Notes: a model not told the origin generated them from the sequence alone. Shown: positions 12,477 through 22,940, counted from the first letter of the stretch. The stretch is DNA of 64,000 bases from Patiria pectinifera (GCA_029964075.1 CM057149.1:28782197-28846196), one strand, 5' to 3'. Numbers and translations are program-made.

Positions 12477-12796
12477 CTGCAGACAGAATGTTACATAGAG
12501 TAATATAACGACAGCCAGTTAACAAAGTGGTTGAAATAACCCCCCCCCCCCAAGTATTTCACAAGTTTAAGCTTGGCTACTTGCACAATGCGTAATCGTA
12601 TATACAGAATGTCTCTGTTCATCAGCTCCAGCCTTTAACCAAAATACAAGATGTTATTGTACGTAAAGACTTCACCTGCTACATCATGCTGATAGGCTTT
12701 ATCTGTATTTACGACTTCGAGTGTTGTTCTAGTTTGGAGCTGACCAGATCCCTTGATTGATATATTTTTAGCATGAAGATGGAGATAAAGATTCAC

Positions 12797-13309
12797 CTGC
12801 TGATTTCTGTTCATCGTCAGCTCCGCCCTTCAACCCGGACACGAGGCGTAGCTCTATGTTAGCATCTTGCTCAATCGCCTGATCTTTGAGGGGAACCCCA
12901 TCGTATAGCTGGACAAAAAGAACATTATTTAACAAGTGTCGTCAAGTGAATTATAATGATTCTTTCAAGACTATCCAAGACCGAAACCTATACCAGCTGA
13001 TGGCCTGCTAGAGTAAGGAACACTTGTGGGACAGGGAATCTTAGAATAGTGAGTATACATATAAATTCGACATTACCTCGTGGTGTTGTCTGACAAAAAG
13101 ATGCTGCTTCTCTGGTTCAATCCCAAGTTGGTCTTGAAGGTTTCCTTTTAAGGCTGATGTAAGAGTTGATGGATGCAGTTGCAGACATATTGGTCCTATC
13201 AAAGAACTATACACAAACAGCTGGATCGGGCGTTCTACCTTCTCTTCACAGAATACAAAATGTAGTTTCCTGGCAGCATTTCCTGGTTCCGTTCTTGTCT
13301 TTGTTCTTC
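12797..13309 (-). CDS. Ubiquitin-like domain copy 3, retains LKGG
   Basis: Exon 13077-13309 opens with a linker (GRTKTRTEPGNAARKLHF) and then IQLFVYSSLIGPICLQLHPS, SALKGNLQDQ and IEPEKQHLFV. Exon 12797-12908 continues LYDGVPLKDQAIEQDANIEL then RLVSGLKGGADDEQ. Alignment to ubiquitin is straightforward: LYDGVPLKDQAI corresponds to LEDGRTLSDYNI and LRLVSGLKGG to LVLRLRGG. This is the only copy of three that keeps a terminal diglycine, followed by ADDEQKSA, so a processing site is conceivable but unproven. Both splice sites and phases are intact. Confidence 0.85.
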
Positions 13310-13488
13310 CTATTATGCATAAAATATCATATTACATATTTTAAAATATTTCATTTTAATGTGAAAATAAAGTATGCCTTGAAATAAACTTGGATTTATC
13401 TCCCACTTTATCACAAGCAATGGTGAGTAAAATCGTCTTTGACAGTCTAACCACCCCAAAAACCAGACCAAGTATTTTTTTTTTTTAC

Positions 13489-14097
13489 CTAACGGTAATT
13501 GTATTACATGTATTTCCTTTGATGCTCCATCTGGATTATTATGCAGCTCTTTTTTCTTTGCTTCATGCCCAGTGGGTGCCCTCATCTCTTGAAGGCAGCT
13601 CTTGTCTCTCTTGGTTTTGGATCTTCTCCAATCGCCACCCTGCTCCAACGAGCCTTCATCCGATCTTCGCTGCTTCGACGATGTCGTCATCTCTTGTTGA
13701 CAGATCTGCTCCCTGACCACTGCGCCTTGCTGCTTCTCTATCTGAGATCCATCTGGGTCACAAGTTTGCTCCTCTCCATGTTTCTCTTTCTCAGATGATA
13801 GCTTCTTTACTTGTTCAAAGCTCTCATTACTGTGTTTTAACGTTTTCACGTTCCCTTTCTGACAACCGTGTGTATGCTCCTTTCCTTGTGTTTCTTTCTC
13901 GTTGTATGTAAGTTGACTGACTTTATCTTTGACCCCTGTTGCTCCGCAGCAGTCTCGCTGAGGACTGTCTTGCTCATCTGTCAGTCTCTGTTGCTCCCGC
14001 GATGTCTCGGTTTCTTTTTTGTTGATTTTCTGTCCACTATCCGTGCCTTGCTGTTTCTTCAACTGAAGACTGTCTTTGTAATTCTCCACATAGCATC
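13489..14097 (-). CDS. Long Lys/Glu/Gln-rich linker exon, copy B
   Basis: Phase 1-1 exon of 609 nt (about 203 residues), highly charged, paralogous to 15679-16308 (shared LTDEQDSPQ, VREQICQQEMTTSS, CLQEMRAP/CLQEKRQP). The donor GTAAAAAA follows LPLG. No known domain is visible; probably disordered. Confidence 0.7.
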
Positions 14098-14400
14098 CTT
14101 AAAAGTACCACAACAATGTTTAGCACGATTAATTTCTAAAACTCTGATTGGAAGACTAGGATGCCAGCATTAATAATAAGATCAAAGCCACTTGCTATTA
14201 CAAATAACTATGATAAACTGAGAAAATACAATCTTGAGAACAGAAAGAAATGGAAACGATTTATGAATTTGCTCCGTCTGACAAGCTGTGAAATGCTATA
14301 ACACGTGGCACCTTTATTCAAGAAATAGATCAGATATTTACTGCAAGAAGAAATAATCGACCTGATTGGAACTACATGTAAAACAAACAGAACATTTTAC

Positions 14401-14589
14401 CAGATTTGGATTGCTCAGTAGCGGTGGCATCGATTGACGAGGAGATGGAGGAATCCTTCGAGTTCACTTTATCTTCATCATGAGGACTTGTGTCCACATC
14501 AACAGGAGGAGATTTCTTGACAGCTCGTCTTCTGCTTTCCCTTGTCTTTCTTCTCGCCTTCTTCGTCATTTTTGTCTTTCGTGTTCTTC
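14401..14589 (-). CDS. Basic/Ser-Asp linker exon
   Basis: Phase 1-1 exon of 189 nt reading GRTRKTKMTKKARRKTRESR, then VDVDTSPHDEDKVNSKDSS and ending ATATEQSKSG. It is a close paralogue of 16616-16801, sharing the DEDKVNSKDSSIS and SIDATATEQSK segments, and belongs to a duplicated block of about 2.2 kb. Confidence 0.7.
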
Positions 14590-14983
14590 CTACAAGATCA
14601 AACAAACAGGAGTTGTCAAGATATCTACGTGTAGTCTGCTTGGAATGAACTATACCCCTGAAAATGTATTAGTCAGAATAGGACTTTTATACCAGTCTTT
14701 CATGATCCTTTTTGTTCCCATTTGTTTGATATGTTTTCGAGTATGTTAATATTTTAGATAGTGTCAGCCCTTATATTTTATATATTGCATTAATTACATT
14801 TTTTTTTTGCAAATCGTGTACAATTTAGTCTTCTGGTCATCACACATGAGCTTTAAATACACCAGTAGTAATAATAACAGTACTAACTTATGGCTGTCTC
14901 AACTGTTATGCAGTTGCGACAGTCCACAGCATCACCCGACGATGTCCATCAATCATAACATCAAGTTCAAGATGAAGATTTAC

Positions 14984-15437
14984 CTGCTGATTTCCGTTCA
15001 CCGACAGCTCTGCCCATCAACCCAGATACCAGGTATATCTCTATGTTGGCATCTTGCTCATCATGCGTCTTCAAAGGAAACATTTCAACTTGTTTAATCA
15101 AGTGAATCGAAACGATCAATTCAAGACATTTTAAGACTATAAGCGTGTAATTGCAAGCTATAGAACGACACAATTATGGGATAACGAATCTTAGATTAAC
15201 AGACAGACGTTACCTTGTCGTGTCGTCTGGTGAAATGATGTTGCTTCTCTGGTTCATTCCCAGATTGGTTTTGAAGTTTTCCTTTCAAGATTGTGATAAA
15301 AGTGGATGGACGCATTTGTAGACATATTGGTCCCATCAAAGTACTATTTACAAAGAGCTGGATCTGGTGTTCTCCATTCTCTTTACATGCAGGCTTCTTT
15401 TGAGCGTCTGTTCGTTCCCTTCTTGTCTTCGTTCTTC
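14984..15437 (-). pseudogene. Ubiquitin-like domain copy 2, second exon lacks its acceptor
   Basis: Exon 15214-15437 starts with a basic linker (GRTKTRRERTDAQ) and then the UBL first half (IQLFVNSTLMGPICLQ, TILKGKLQNQ, NEPEKQHHF). The second half at 14984-15092 reads QVEMFPLKTHDEQDANIEIY then LVSGLMGR and is 109 nt, identical in length to the matching exon of copy 1. The two bases before it (15093-15094 on the + strand) are TT where CT is required, so on the transcript the acceptor is AA instead of AG. No other acceptor restores the frame. The C-terminus is MGR, so the diglycine is absent. Confidence 0.7.
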
Positions 15438-15678
15438 CTATAATGTAGATAATTACATGTGTAAATTTAACACATCATTTTTTTTCTAACATTGATAAGA
15501 TAGTTGACTTTAATATGAACTTGAAAATATTCTTTCAGATACGCTCAAAATTCATCTGTTGTACATGATGAATCAGCGAACATAGTATTTCAAGTGCCAA
15601 TCAGGGGAAACGTTTTAAAGACTCGATATAAGATGCTTAATATGAGGAAAATATTCCTACATCACAAAGCATATTTAC

Positions 15679-16308
15679 CTGAAGGTACATGCATATTTCC
15701 CTTTGATGGCCGATCTGTATGATTAACTTGCTTCTGTTTCCGTGTTTCTCGCACTGGAGGTTGCCTCTTCTCTTGAAGGCAGCTCGGTTCTCTCTTAGTC
15801 TCGGATCTGTTTAGATCTCCAACCTGCTTCAGTGTGTCTTTAGCCGATCTTTGTTGCCTCGACGATGTCGTCATCTCTTGTTGACAGATCTGTTCCCTGA
15901 CCATTGCGCCTTGCTGCTTCTCTTTCTGAGGTCCTTCTGGATCACAAGTCTTCTCATCTCCATGTTTCTTTTTCTTGGGTGTTAGTGCCTTTACTAGTTT
16001 AAAACTCTCATCACTGTTCTTTAACGCTTTCCCATTCTCTTTCTGACAACCGTCTGTTTGCTCTCTTACAAGTCTTTCTTTGTTATGGAATGTTAGTTTG
16101 GAGTCTATAAATTTTACCCTTGTTACTTCGCAGGTCTCTGGCTGAGGACTGTCTTGTTCATCTGTTAGTCTCTGGTGTTCCGGCGATGTCTCCATATCTT
16201 CTTGGCTGATGTCCTTTCCAGCATCCGTCCCTTGCTGTTTCTTCTGAAGACTGTCTTTGCAGTCCTCCATCTGACCAGGTGCCTGGTTATGCGGGACAGC
16301 ACAGCATC
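15679..16308 (-). CDS. Long Lys/Glu/Gln-rich linker exon, copy A
   Basis: A 630-nt phase 1-1 exon encodes about 210 residues, highly charged and without a recognisable fold: begins GCCAVPHNQAPGQMEDCKDS, contains QQEMTTSSRQQRS and a KKKKHGDEK stretch, and ends before a GTAAAT donor. It is clearly paralogous to 13489-14097 (shared KDSLQ-KKQQGTD, LTDEQDSPQ, KTCDP/QTCDP and VREQICQQEMTTSS motifs). The composition suggests a disordered or coiled segment. Confidence 0.7.
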
Positions 16309-16615
16309 CTAAAAAGGACCACAGCAATGTTTAGTACGATTCATTTCTAAAACTGTTTCACTGGAAAGACTATGAATCGAACATTAGTTCCATTCTAGAC
16401 TTTATGGGATCAAATCCACTTGTCATTCCAAATAAATGTGAGGAGAAACTGAGAAAATACAATCTAGAGAAGAGATAATTAAAATGACTTTGCTCAGTCT
16501 GAGATGGTATGAGATACCTAAAACGAAGCACCTTTAAGGAAAAGAACAATAACGAATTCAGGAGAAATAAATCACTCTGATTGGAACAACATGTAGAACA
16601 AACAGAATATTTTAC

Positions 16616-19539
16616 CGTATTTGGATTGCTCAGTAGCGGTGGCATCGATTGACGCGGAGATGGAGGAATCCTTCGAGTTCACTTTATCTTCATCATGAAG
16701 ATATGTGTCGGCATTAACAGATGGAGATTTCTTGGCAGCTTGTCTTCCTACTCTCCTTGTCTTTCTTGAAACCTTCTCAGCCATGCTTGTCTTCCGCGTT
16801 CCTTGTGTAAATAAGAACCACGCAGAAACGGGAGTTGTGATGACATTATTTCTGTAATCTCCATGAAATGAACTAAACCACTGAAACTATATTACTCAGA
16901 ATTAAAGGATTTTTTACCAGGTTTTGATGGCTTAGTAATGGCTGTCTCAACTGCTCGTGGGTTGCAAGTGTATCATCCAAGTTTAGATTGACATCCCCTA
17001 GGGAAGTAGGTCTGTTGGTTTTCTTCTCACACAAAGATGTTTGGCCAGCGTTCTTTCAGTTTTTGTGTCCCCCCTCCCTACGACAATTCTTTTTTTTAAT
17101 AACTTTTAATCATTAATACTCTGGAATCATAACACGTTTTAGGCCTACAGTAAATGCAAACCAGCTTTTACCTCGCTTCTCGTGCACTGTATCAGGCAAG
17201 CTTGTTTTTCCTTTGGGTGCTGCCTCACATGAATTTCTGGCAGTTGCAGTTTTTTCTTTTGCCGTCAACATTACATTTTTCTCTTTCCTGCTTGGCATTC
17301 GGCTTCTCTCTGAGAAGAAAATTAAACAATGCGAAGCTGTGAAGACAGTTTCATCAATAACCAACAAAACCACCGACAATAATCTTTGACATGCTTGAAG
17401 TGCCGCCATTAATCTTGAGGAGGTTGAGGAATCCCAAGTATACCATCACAGACTTGTTGGTCTTCATCACCCAGACTTGTCTTACCATTGATATCCGCTT
17501 CAGACTGGGATTTCTGGACGCCTTTCCCTTTTCCCTTTCTCGTCCTCCCTGAGTCCTTGTCTGTCATTGCCTTTTCTGTTTTCGCTTTTCGTGTTTCCCC
17601 TGCCGAGTTTCTACCAGATGGATTATCTCCTGAAGGGATGACAGAATGTCCACTTTCATCCGACTTATCTTGCATGTTGTCATCCTGGCTTTTCTTTTTC
17701 TCAGAATCTATTTTCTTGTTAACTTTTCTTTTTCTTTTTCTTTTTCTCGTCCTCCACGATTCCTTGTCAGTTAATTTTCTTGAATGTCCTAAGGAGCAAA
17801 TAAAAAAGACTAAGTGTATTTTAAAGCGTATTAAAATAAAAGAATATTATAACTCGCTTTAATCCTTGTACAGTTTATGCATTGAATGCATTCCATGGCC
17901 TACCAGTTAGCTATACTATCAGAATGAACATACTTTACCTTTTGATTTGCTGTTAGCCATGGCAGTGGATGACTGGGAGACAGTGGAATCGCTTGAGCCA
18001 TCTGAGATCTCTTTCTCTTCATCACCCGTGCTTGTGTTATCATTGGCTACTTCTTCAGAAGGAAATTTCTCGGCCGTTTTTCTTCGTCTTCTTCTTATCC
18101 TCCCTGAAAAAAAGAAACCCTTACAAATATCCATATTTAAGAAATTCTTTGATCGATTGCTCGCAAAGATAGGTTGTTGAGGGATGAGAACAAAATACCC
18201 CAGCAGTCTTATGCACTTGCTCTCATTTATGTGATGAAATCTGCCCTTACGCTAGTCCTCCTAAAATTTTAAAGTGAAACTTTAAAAAAGTTCAAATTTT
18301 CATTTTGAACAATCTTTATTCCATTTGTAAGCTCCTAAACGGTGTTTAATAGACAGCTTTCCAAACTCCAATTCATCAGACTTCAACTGCAATATTCGGA
18401 ACCTCTTTTTCAGGATTAGGCTGAAGGCAGAAACAATTACTGAAATGGCTTTTCAAGTCAGTCGATAATTGATGGAAATGCACATTGGACCGAATGAAAT
18501 GTAACGAGAAGCTAGGGTTTTACCAGACTTAGATTGATTACTGGCGGCTTCAACTCCTGAACAGGTGGGACAATCTCCTGCTTCCGCATTGTCTTCATCA
18601 CGTGACGTAGTCTGTCCACGTGAATCACCAGGTGGAGATTGTCCTCTCGCTTTTCCTCGTCTTCTTCTTGTTCTCCTTTTTGCTACGGAATATTAATCAT
18701 GGAGAGAGAGTCAGGAAGTGAGCAAGTTTCTAGGTCATTGAATGCGAACTGAGATGTTTAGACTTAAGGTCCCTTTAAGCCAGAGGAATGCATGCCTTCC
18801 GAAAAGTTTGAATTTAAACCACACGTAACAGGGCAAATCAGAATACTTTATAGTACATGTATTTTACCATGTATTGCTGCAGAGGTATATGAGCAGCCGG
18901 AGCCATCCGATGGATCTTGCTCTTCACCACATGGAGATGTTTGTAGCTTAGTGTCTTCTGTAGGCGAGGTAATTGTGTGAATCAAATAAAGAGAACAGAT
19001 GCTCAGGTTGATTGTGGTTGTGATCAGTGGGAGGTGCAGAATCTGTAGCAATACGTCGAGTATACCAGACTTCGACGGGATGCTTTCTGTTGCATAAGGT
19101 GCCGATATGGTTTTTGAATTGCTCGAATTATTTAACTTTTCTTGACATCCCCAGTCAGGTTTTATTCTCCTTCAGCTCCTCCACACGACAGTTTCTTGTC
19201 AACATGTTTAGGTTTTCGCCCCTTCCTTTTCCTTTCCCCTGAATGTAAATAGGCCTACAGCTGAACTATTGCTTTCTTTAGAAACATTCACCCAACATTG
19301 TTAACAGCTTAGTAAAGTCTTCCAAATGAACTAGATATACTGAAAGTGTGTCAGTATTTGTAAGTTGTCACCTTTTGATGGGCTGCTTGTCGAGACCCCA
19401 CTTGTTGAATAAGTAGCTGAATCTCCACAGTGATTCGAGTTTACGTCGTCTTTCTTACCCAAAGCGGGCTTTTTGTCTTTTTCTTCTGCAAATGAAGATT
19501 TGCTGCCCAACTTCCTCTTTCTTCTTCTCTTCTCTTTTC
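16616..19539 (-). CDS. Run of basic/Ser-Asp linker exons, all phase 1-1
   Basis: Exons 19372-19539, 19066-19238, 18868-18957, 18524-18682, 17939-18103, 17444-17788, 17172-17309 and 16616-16801 repeat a common plan. Most start with an Arg/Lys block (for example RIRRRRRK, AKRRTRRRRG, WRTRKRKRKRK) resembling nuclear-localisation or nucleic-acid-binding tails, then an acidic Ser/Thr/Asp stretch (TSTGDEEKEISDGSSDS, HDEDKVNSKDSSIS) and end near SKSG, SKYG or SKG. Every exon begins after one base of a codon and ends the same way, so copies can be gained or lost without changing frame. The exception is 19066-19238. Probably disordered; function unknown. The 3' limit of 17444-17788 is the best in-phase donor, not a certain one. 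Confidence 0.65.
16918..16953 (-). other. Possible mini-exon or decayed linker tail
   Basis: Thirty-six bases read AVETAITKPSKPG in phase 1-1 and end with a good GTAAAA donor. A diverged copy of the same words lies near 14880-14910. The acceptor (CCCACGAG) is weak, so this may be only a relic of the linker repeat. Confidence 0.25.
19066..19238 (-). pseudogene. Linker exon with frame-breaking indel
   Basis: It begins like its neighbours (GERKRKGRKP after the phase-1 acceptor) but reaches TAA within about 25 codons. The last part reads sensibly in another frame (SNSKTISAPYATESIPSKSG before the donor). The length is 173 nt, not a multiple of three, whereas every sibling linker exon is. A one-base loss or two-base gain inside the exon explains this. 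Confidence 0.6.
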
Positions 19540-19614
19540 CTGCATATTAAGACGGGAAATTTTTCTGTGAGACAATCAGTTTGTTACCTATAAACACAGA
19601 TAGTTGGCATAACT

Positions 19615-19800
19615 CATATGCCCAGTCAGTGGCGTAACTAAGGGGTTACGGGGCACGTCCCTCCCTCCCCCAGCTGATTCCCCCTACCGTGAAATCTTGA
19701 ACTGAACAAAAATTTTATTTTGTTTGCCTTCCCCCCGAATAAAAATGCACCCCCAGGTGCTCCTTCCCTCCTCCCCCAGCAGTCTCATCTATTTATTTCT
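19615..19800. repeat. Probable transposon remnant in an intron
   Basis: A C-rich stretch beginning near CAGTGGCGTAACTAAGGGG, with several CCCTCCC/CCCCC tracts, resembles common non-autonomous DNA-transposon ends. No partner end was identified inside the intron. Confidence 0.25.
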
Positions 19801-19873
19801 ATTGATCAGTTCAAGAAGTCAACCTGTATATACATGCACGGCATGACTCTATGTCCATAATTATATACTTTAC

Positions 19874-20349
19874 CTGCTGATTTATGTTGATAGCTTCCAT
19901 TCATCAAGTCAGACACTAGGCGTAAGTCTATCTTGGAATCTTGGACAATCCCATGGTCCTTTAGTGAGAAATCATCGCGAAGCTAAAAGAAAATAATACA
20001 GAAGCATTTTTTGGGTGAAAATTAGAACAGACCTATAAGGGAAATTGAGGGAAAAGACTGACAAATGAATAAACCTGCAGCCGTAGCATAATAGACATGG
20101 AAGGAATGCATGGAAGGAAGGCACTGGTTGCAGTGTATCAGAGTTGTGGTTTTGTTTGGCAATGACAATGAACATTGTGAGAGGTCCAGATTTACCTCAT
20201 GATGTCTCTTTGTGAATAGATGTTGCTTTTCTGGTTCAATCGCCAGTTTTTCTTGTAATAATCCTTTCAAGGTTGAGATAGCGGTGGAAGGATGCAGCTG
20301 CAGACACAGAGCTGACCTTGAAGAGCTTCTCACGCGCAGCTGGATCTCA
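19874..20349 (-). CDS. Ubiquitin-like domain copy 1 (two exons)
   Basis: Exon 20196-20349 encodes the first half of a beta-grasp fold: IQLRVRSSS, then LCLQLHPSTAISTLKGLL and IEPEKQHLF, which line up with ubiquitin strands 1-2, helix 1 and strand 3. Exon 19874-19982 supplies the second half: LRDDFSLKDHGIVQDSKIDL then RLVSDLMNGS, equivalent to the LEDGRTLSDYNI region and the C-terminal strand. The split falls at the same place in all three copies. The end reads LMNG, not GG, so conjugation through a diglycine is unlikely; a binding role is more plausible (inference). The exon pair enters in phase 2 and leaves in phase 1. Confidence 0.8.
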
Positions 20350-20721
20350 CTGTGAACACGTAACAAACAGGTCCAAAGAGGTTGACTTGATGTGATAGTT
20401 TGAGGACATTCTTGCAGGAACGATTCAATAACAAGAAGAAGCAATAACAATAAGAAACATTGTTAGTTAATTTACGCAATTACTCTGTATGGATTCCTCC
20501 GAGTTGGAGTGGAATTGTAAAATCATTGGCGCGGCACCAGTTTACAATTTAGCCAATGTTATATGTCTTTATGAAATGAAACTTATATACTTAGCGGTTG
20601 GCCTATATGTATGTAGCCCGGGTGTACTACCTAATTGTTTTTGATGAATCACAAAGGATTTAACAGGCCACACTACGGGACATATCGGAACATGTCATTA
20701 GGACCAGAAACATCTAACTAC

Positions 20722-21481
20722 CTGCATTGAGTATCCTCAGCCGAAGTTGCCCTTAGGTTGCACGATGGTGATGAAGACGTATCCTCGAACATGTTCCGGG
20801 AAAGCACGGACAGAAATATCGTCCTTCTAGACTTTCGGATCTTTTTCTTTCTTGTGACCATCTTAGCCAGCGAGTGATCGTTGATGACCCGAGCAGCCCT
20901 CTTGGCATCCTCCAAGTCTGCGAGGGTCCTCAAAGGTACCAGGAATTCTCCCTTTTAACACGATTTAATACAAAATTATTATCAGATACGAGCGTGGTTG
21001 TATATTTTCAGTTCCATGTTAATATAGGAGATAGGATCTCTTGCATTCCGACCAGTCAGTGTAGTGTTGTTGTCCCCGCACTGTCAGACCGTTAGGTAAA
21101 TCATTGTTGGGCTAGGAATGAGGTCAGCTCACTGTTAGTTCATTCGGGTAAAAAATTGCCACATATTGGGAAGAATTTGCCCAAGAGTGTAGGCAGTTGG
21201 TATGCTGATAAATACTAGGCAAAATACCACTCCATCTGCCAAACATTTATTACAGTGTTGCAGCCCCCATGACATCCTAGAGTCGAGCAAAGCCGTATAG
21301 AATCTGAAAAAAACTTCAGTCGATACTGACTAAGCAAGCAACAACATACCTCATACCCAAATGCAGCTAAAGTTATTTATGAAACTTCGTTTTGCTCTTC
21401 ATTAGGAAAGATTTTTCTTACCATTGTTATTTCCTCAAGATGGAAGATGGAACTGACGTGATAAATTGTTGCTAGCAAATC
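20722..21481 (-). CDS. PB1-like domain, two exons (5' start not found)
   Basis: Exon 21422-21481 encodes 20 residues (DLLATIYHVSSIFHLEEITM) and exon 20722-20951 continues in phase 0 with GEFLVPLRTLADLEDAKRAA, then a basic segment (TRKKKIRKSRR) and TIFLSVLSR. The pattern of helix, short strand, then LxxLxDLEDAkRAxxxIN followed by a final hydrophobic strand matches the second half of a PB1 domain of MAP3K2/MAP3K3 type, which pairs with other PB1 proteins. The acidic OPCA signature is weak, so this is a tentative assignment. The exon ends after two bases of a codon and joins the UBL exon at 20349, completing a serine codon. The N-terminal half of the domain should lie upstream, in or beyond the palindrome region, and was not found. 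Confidence 0.45.
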
Positions 21482-22116
21482 CTGTAAAGACAGATTAAGA
21501 AATTCAGTGTGGACCTGCACTGCAGTTGAAATGCAGGGTAAACTTTTTTTTCAACACTAAAAATTCCTGATTCTTGAAAACTCCACCTGGACGTTTGTTA
21601 TAAGAATTTTAGAAGATCAAAGGAGGAAGAGACCAACCACTATTAGTTTTATGGGGTAGCCTAAAACATTGAGATTATAAAATAAAGGATATGCCATTGG
21701 TTTGCAGTTGCACAGGATCCCTGAGGTTTCAGGAAGAGAGTTCAGGGTTCAAGCATTTCGAATTGACACTATTACAATTTTGTGTATGCAGTATTGAACG
21801 AAGTTACACAAAATAAGGAAGCAACTTAGAACTGAAAGTGATTTATAGTGTAACGGAAATCCAGGATGAGCTGTCCTTTTGTTTTTCTATAGCGAGTATC
21901 GGAAGACTATGCCACCGGTGTCGGTTGACATGTGGCAGGTTCTAGTTCACGGAATGGAAATGGCCCAACGATAAAGTTTAAGGGGTTATATGCATCAAAT
22001 AAAAAGTTGTTGGCAACGACTTGTATTCTGCCTTTGAAGGTTGTTTCTGGAGGGTGTAAATTTTACATGGGGCCATCTCACTTGTGAGATACATATTCAA
22101 TGCATATCCAATGGTA

Positions 22117-22268
22117 GCCTTTAGTCAAGGCGCGCGTGGCTACCGTGGACACGTGGGGCCCCGGATGCTAGCACGAAAAAAGACCAGTGCGAGCTGCGAC
22201 TGGTCTTTTTCGTGCTAGCGTCCGGGGCTCCACGTGTGCGGGTAGCTACGCGCGCCTTGACTAAAGGC
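22117..22268. mobile_element. Palindromic MITE with TA target duplication
   Basis: The left arm starts GCCTTTAGTCAAGGCGCGCG and the right arm ends with its complement; arms of about 70 bp meet around GTGCGAGCTGCGACTGG. TA flanks both sides (22115-22116 and 22269-22270), the duplication expected of Tc1/mariner-like movement. A degraded relative is at 47448-47550. Confidence 0.8.
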
Positions 22269-22493
22269 TAACTCAATGCTTAACCCAGATTCAGCATGTC
22301 CAGGGCCCAATTTCATAGAGCTGCTTAAGCACAAAATTAGCTTAAGCACGAAAAAACATTGCTTTGTAAAATTAGGTTACCGGCCAAAACTCCATGCGAT
22401 GTACATTGCTTGTGTCTAGTATTTAGCGGTTGTTTAATTAGCATAACAATCGCATGGAGTTTTGTACGGTGGCCCTGAAGGGACATCACACAT

Positions 22494-22940
22494 CAAGATT
22501 TCTGCGCAGAAATCTGCGATGTCGCACATTTTATCGCAGAAATCTGTGCAGATTTCTGCGATGTTGCACATTTTATCGCAGAAATCTGCGCAGATTTCTG
22601 CGATGTCGCACATTTTATCGCAGAAATCTGCGCAGATTTCTGCGATGTCGTTCATTTTGTTGCACATTTTATCGCAGAAATCTGCGCAGATTTCTGCGAT
22701 GTCGCACATTTTATCGCACATTTCTGCGCAGATTTCTGCGATGTCGCACATTTTATCGCAGATTTCTGCACAGATTTCTGCGATGTCGCACATTTTATCG
22801 CAGATTTCTGCGCAGATTTCTGCGATGTCGCACATTTTATCGCACATTTCTGTGCAGATTTCTGCGATGTTGCACATTTTATCACACATTTCTGCGCAGA
22901 TTTCTGCGGATGTCCCACACTTTTATCGTACATTTCTGCA
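22494..22940. repeat. 42-bp tandem satellite, left arm
   Basis: Units built on TCTGCGATGTCGCACATTTT and ATCGCAGAAATCTGCGCAG repeat about ten times, with alternating GAAA/GATT/CACA variants. Each unit contains its own short palindrome (AATCTGCGCAGATT). Confidence 0.9.

Larger units (their letters stand above)
6784..21481 (-). pseudogene. Composite gene model: PB1-like, UBL x3, NACHT stub, LRR array
   Basis: Exons in transcript order: 21422-21481, 20722-20951, 20196-20349, 19874-19982, 19372-19539, 19066-19238, 18868-18957, 18524-18682, 17939-18103, 17444-17788, 17172-17309, 16616-16801, 15679-16308, 15214-15437, 14984-15092, 14401-14589, 13489-14097, 13077-13309, 12797-12908, 12336-12476, 12046-12123, 11708-11908, then NACHT/LRR 9807-6784. 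Each junction has GT and AG except the acceptor before 14984-15092, and phases match from one exon to the next. The architecture resembles an NLR-type innate sensor with an unusual N-terminal half. The first exon with a start codon was not found. Lesions: frame loss in 19066-19238, missing acceptor at 15093, a stop just after Walker A, and a 4-bp deletion near 8581. Linkage of the UBL part to NACHT-LRR rests on phase and order only; two adjacent genes remain possible. Confidence 0.55.

Noticed and set aside
13390..14173. Plus-strand Leu/Ser-rich frames of about 100 codons
   Set aside because: Complement of the Lys/Glu-rich exon 13489-14097, which has correct splice sites and a paralogue.
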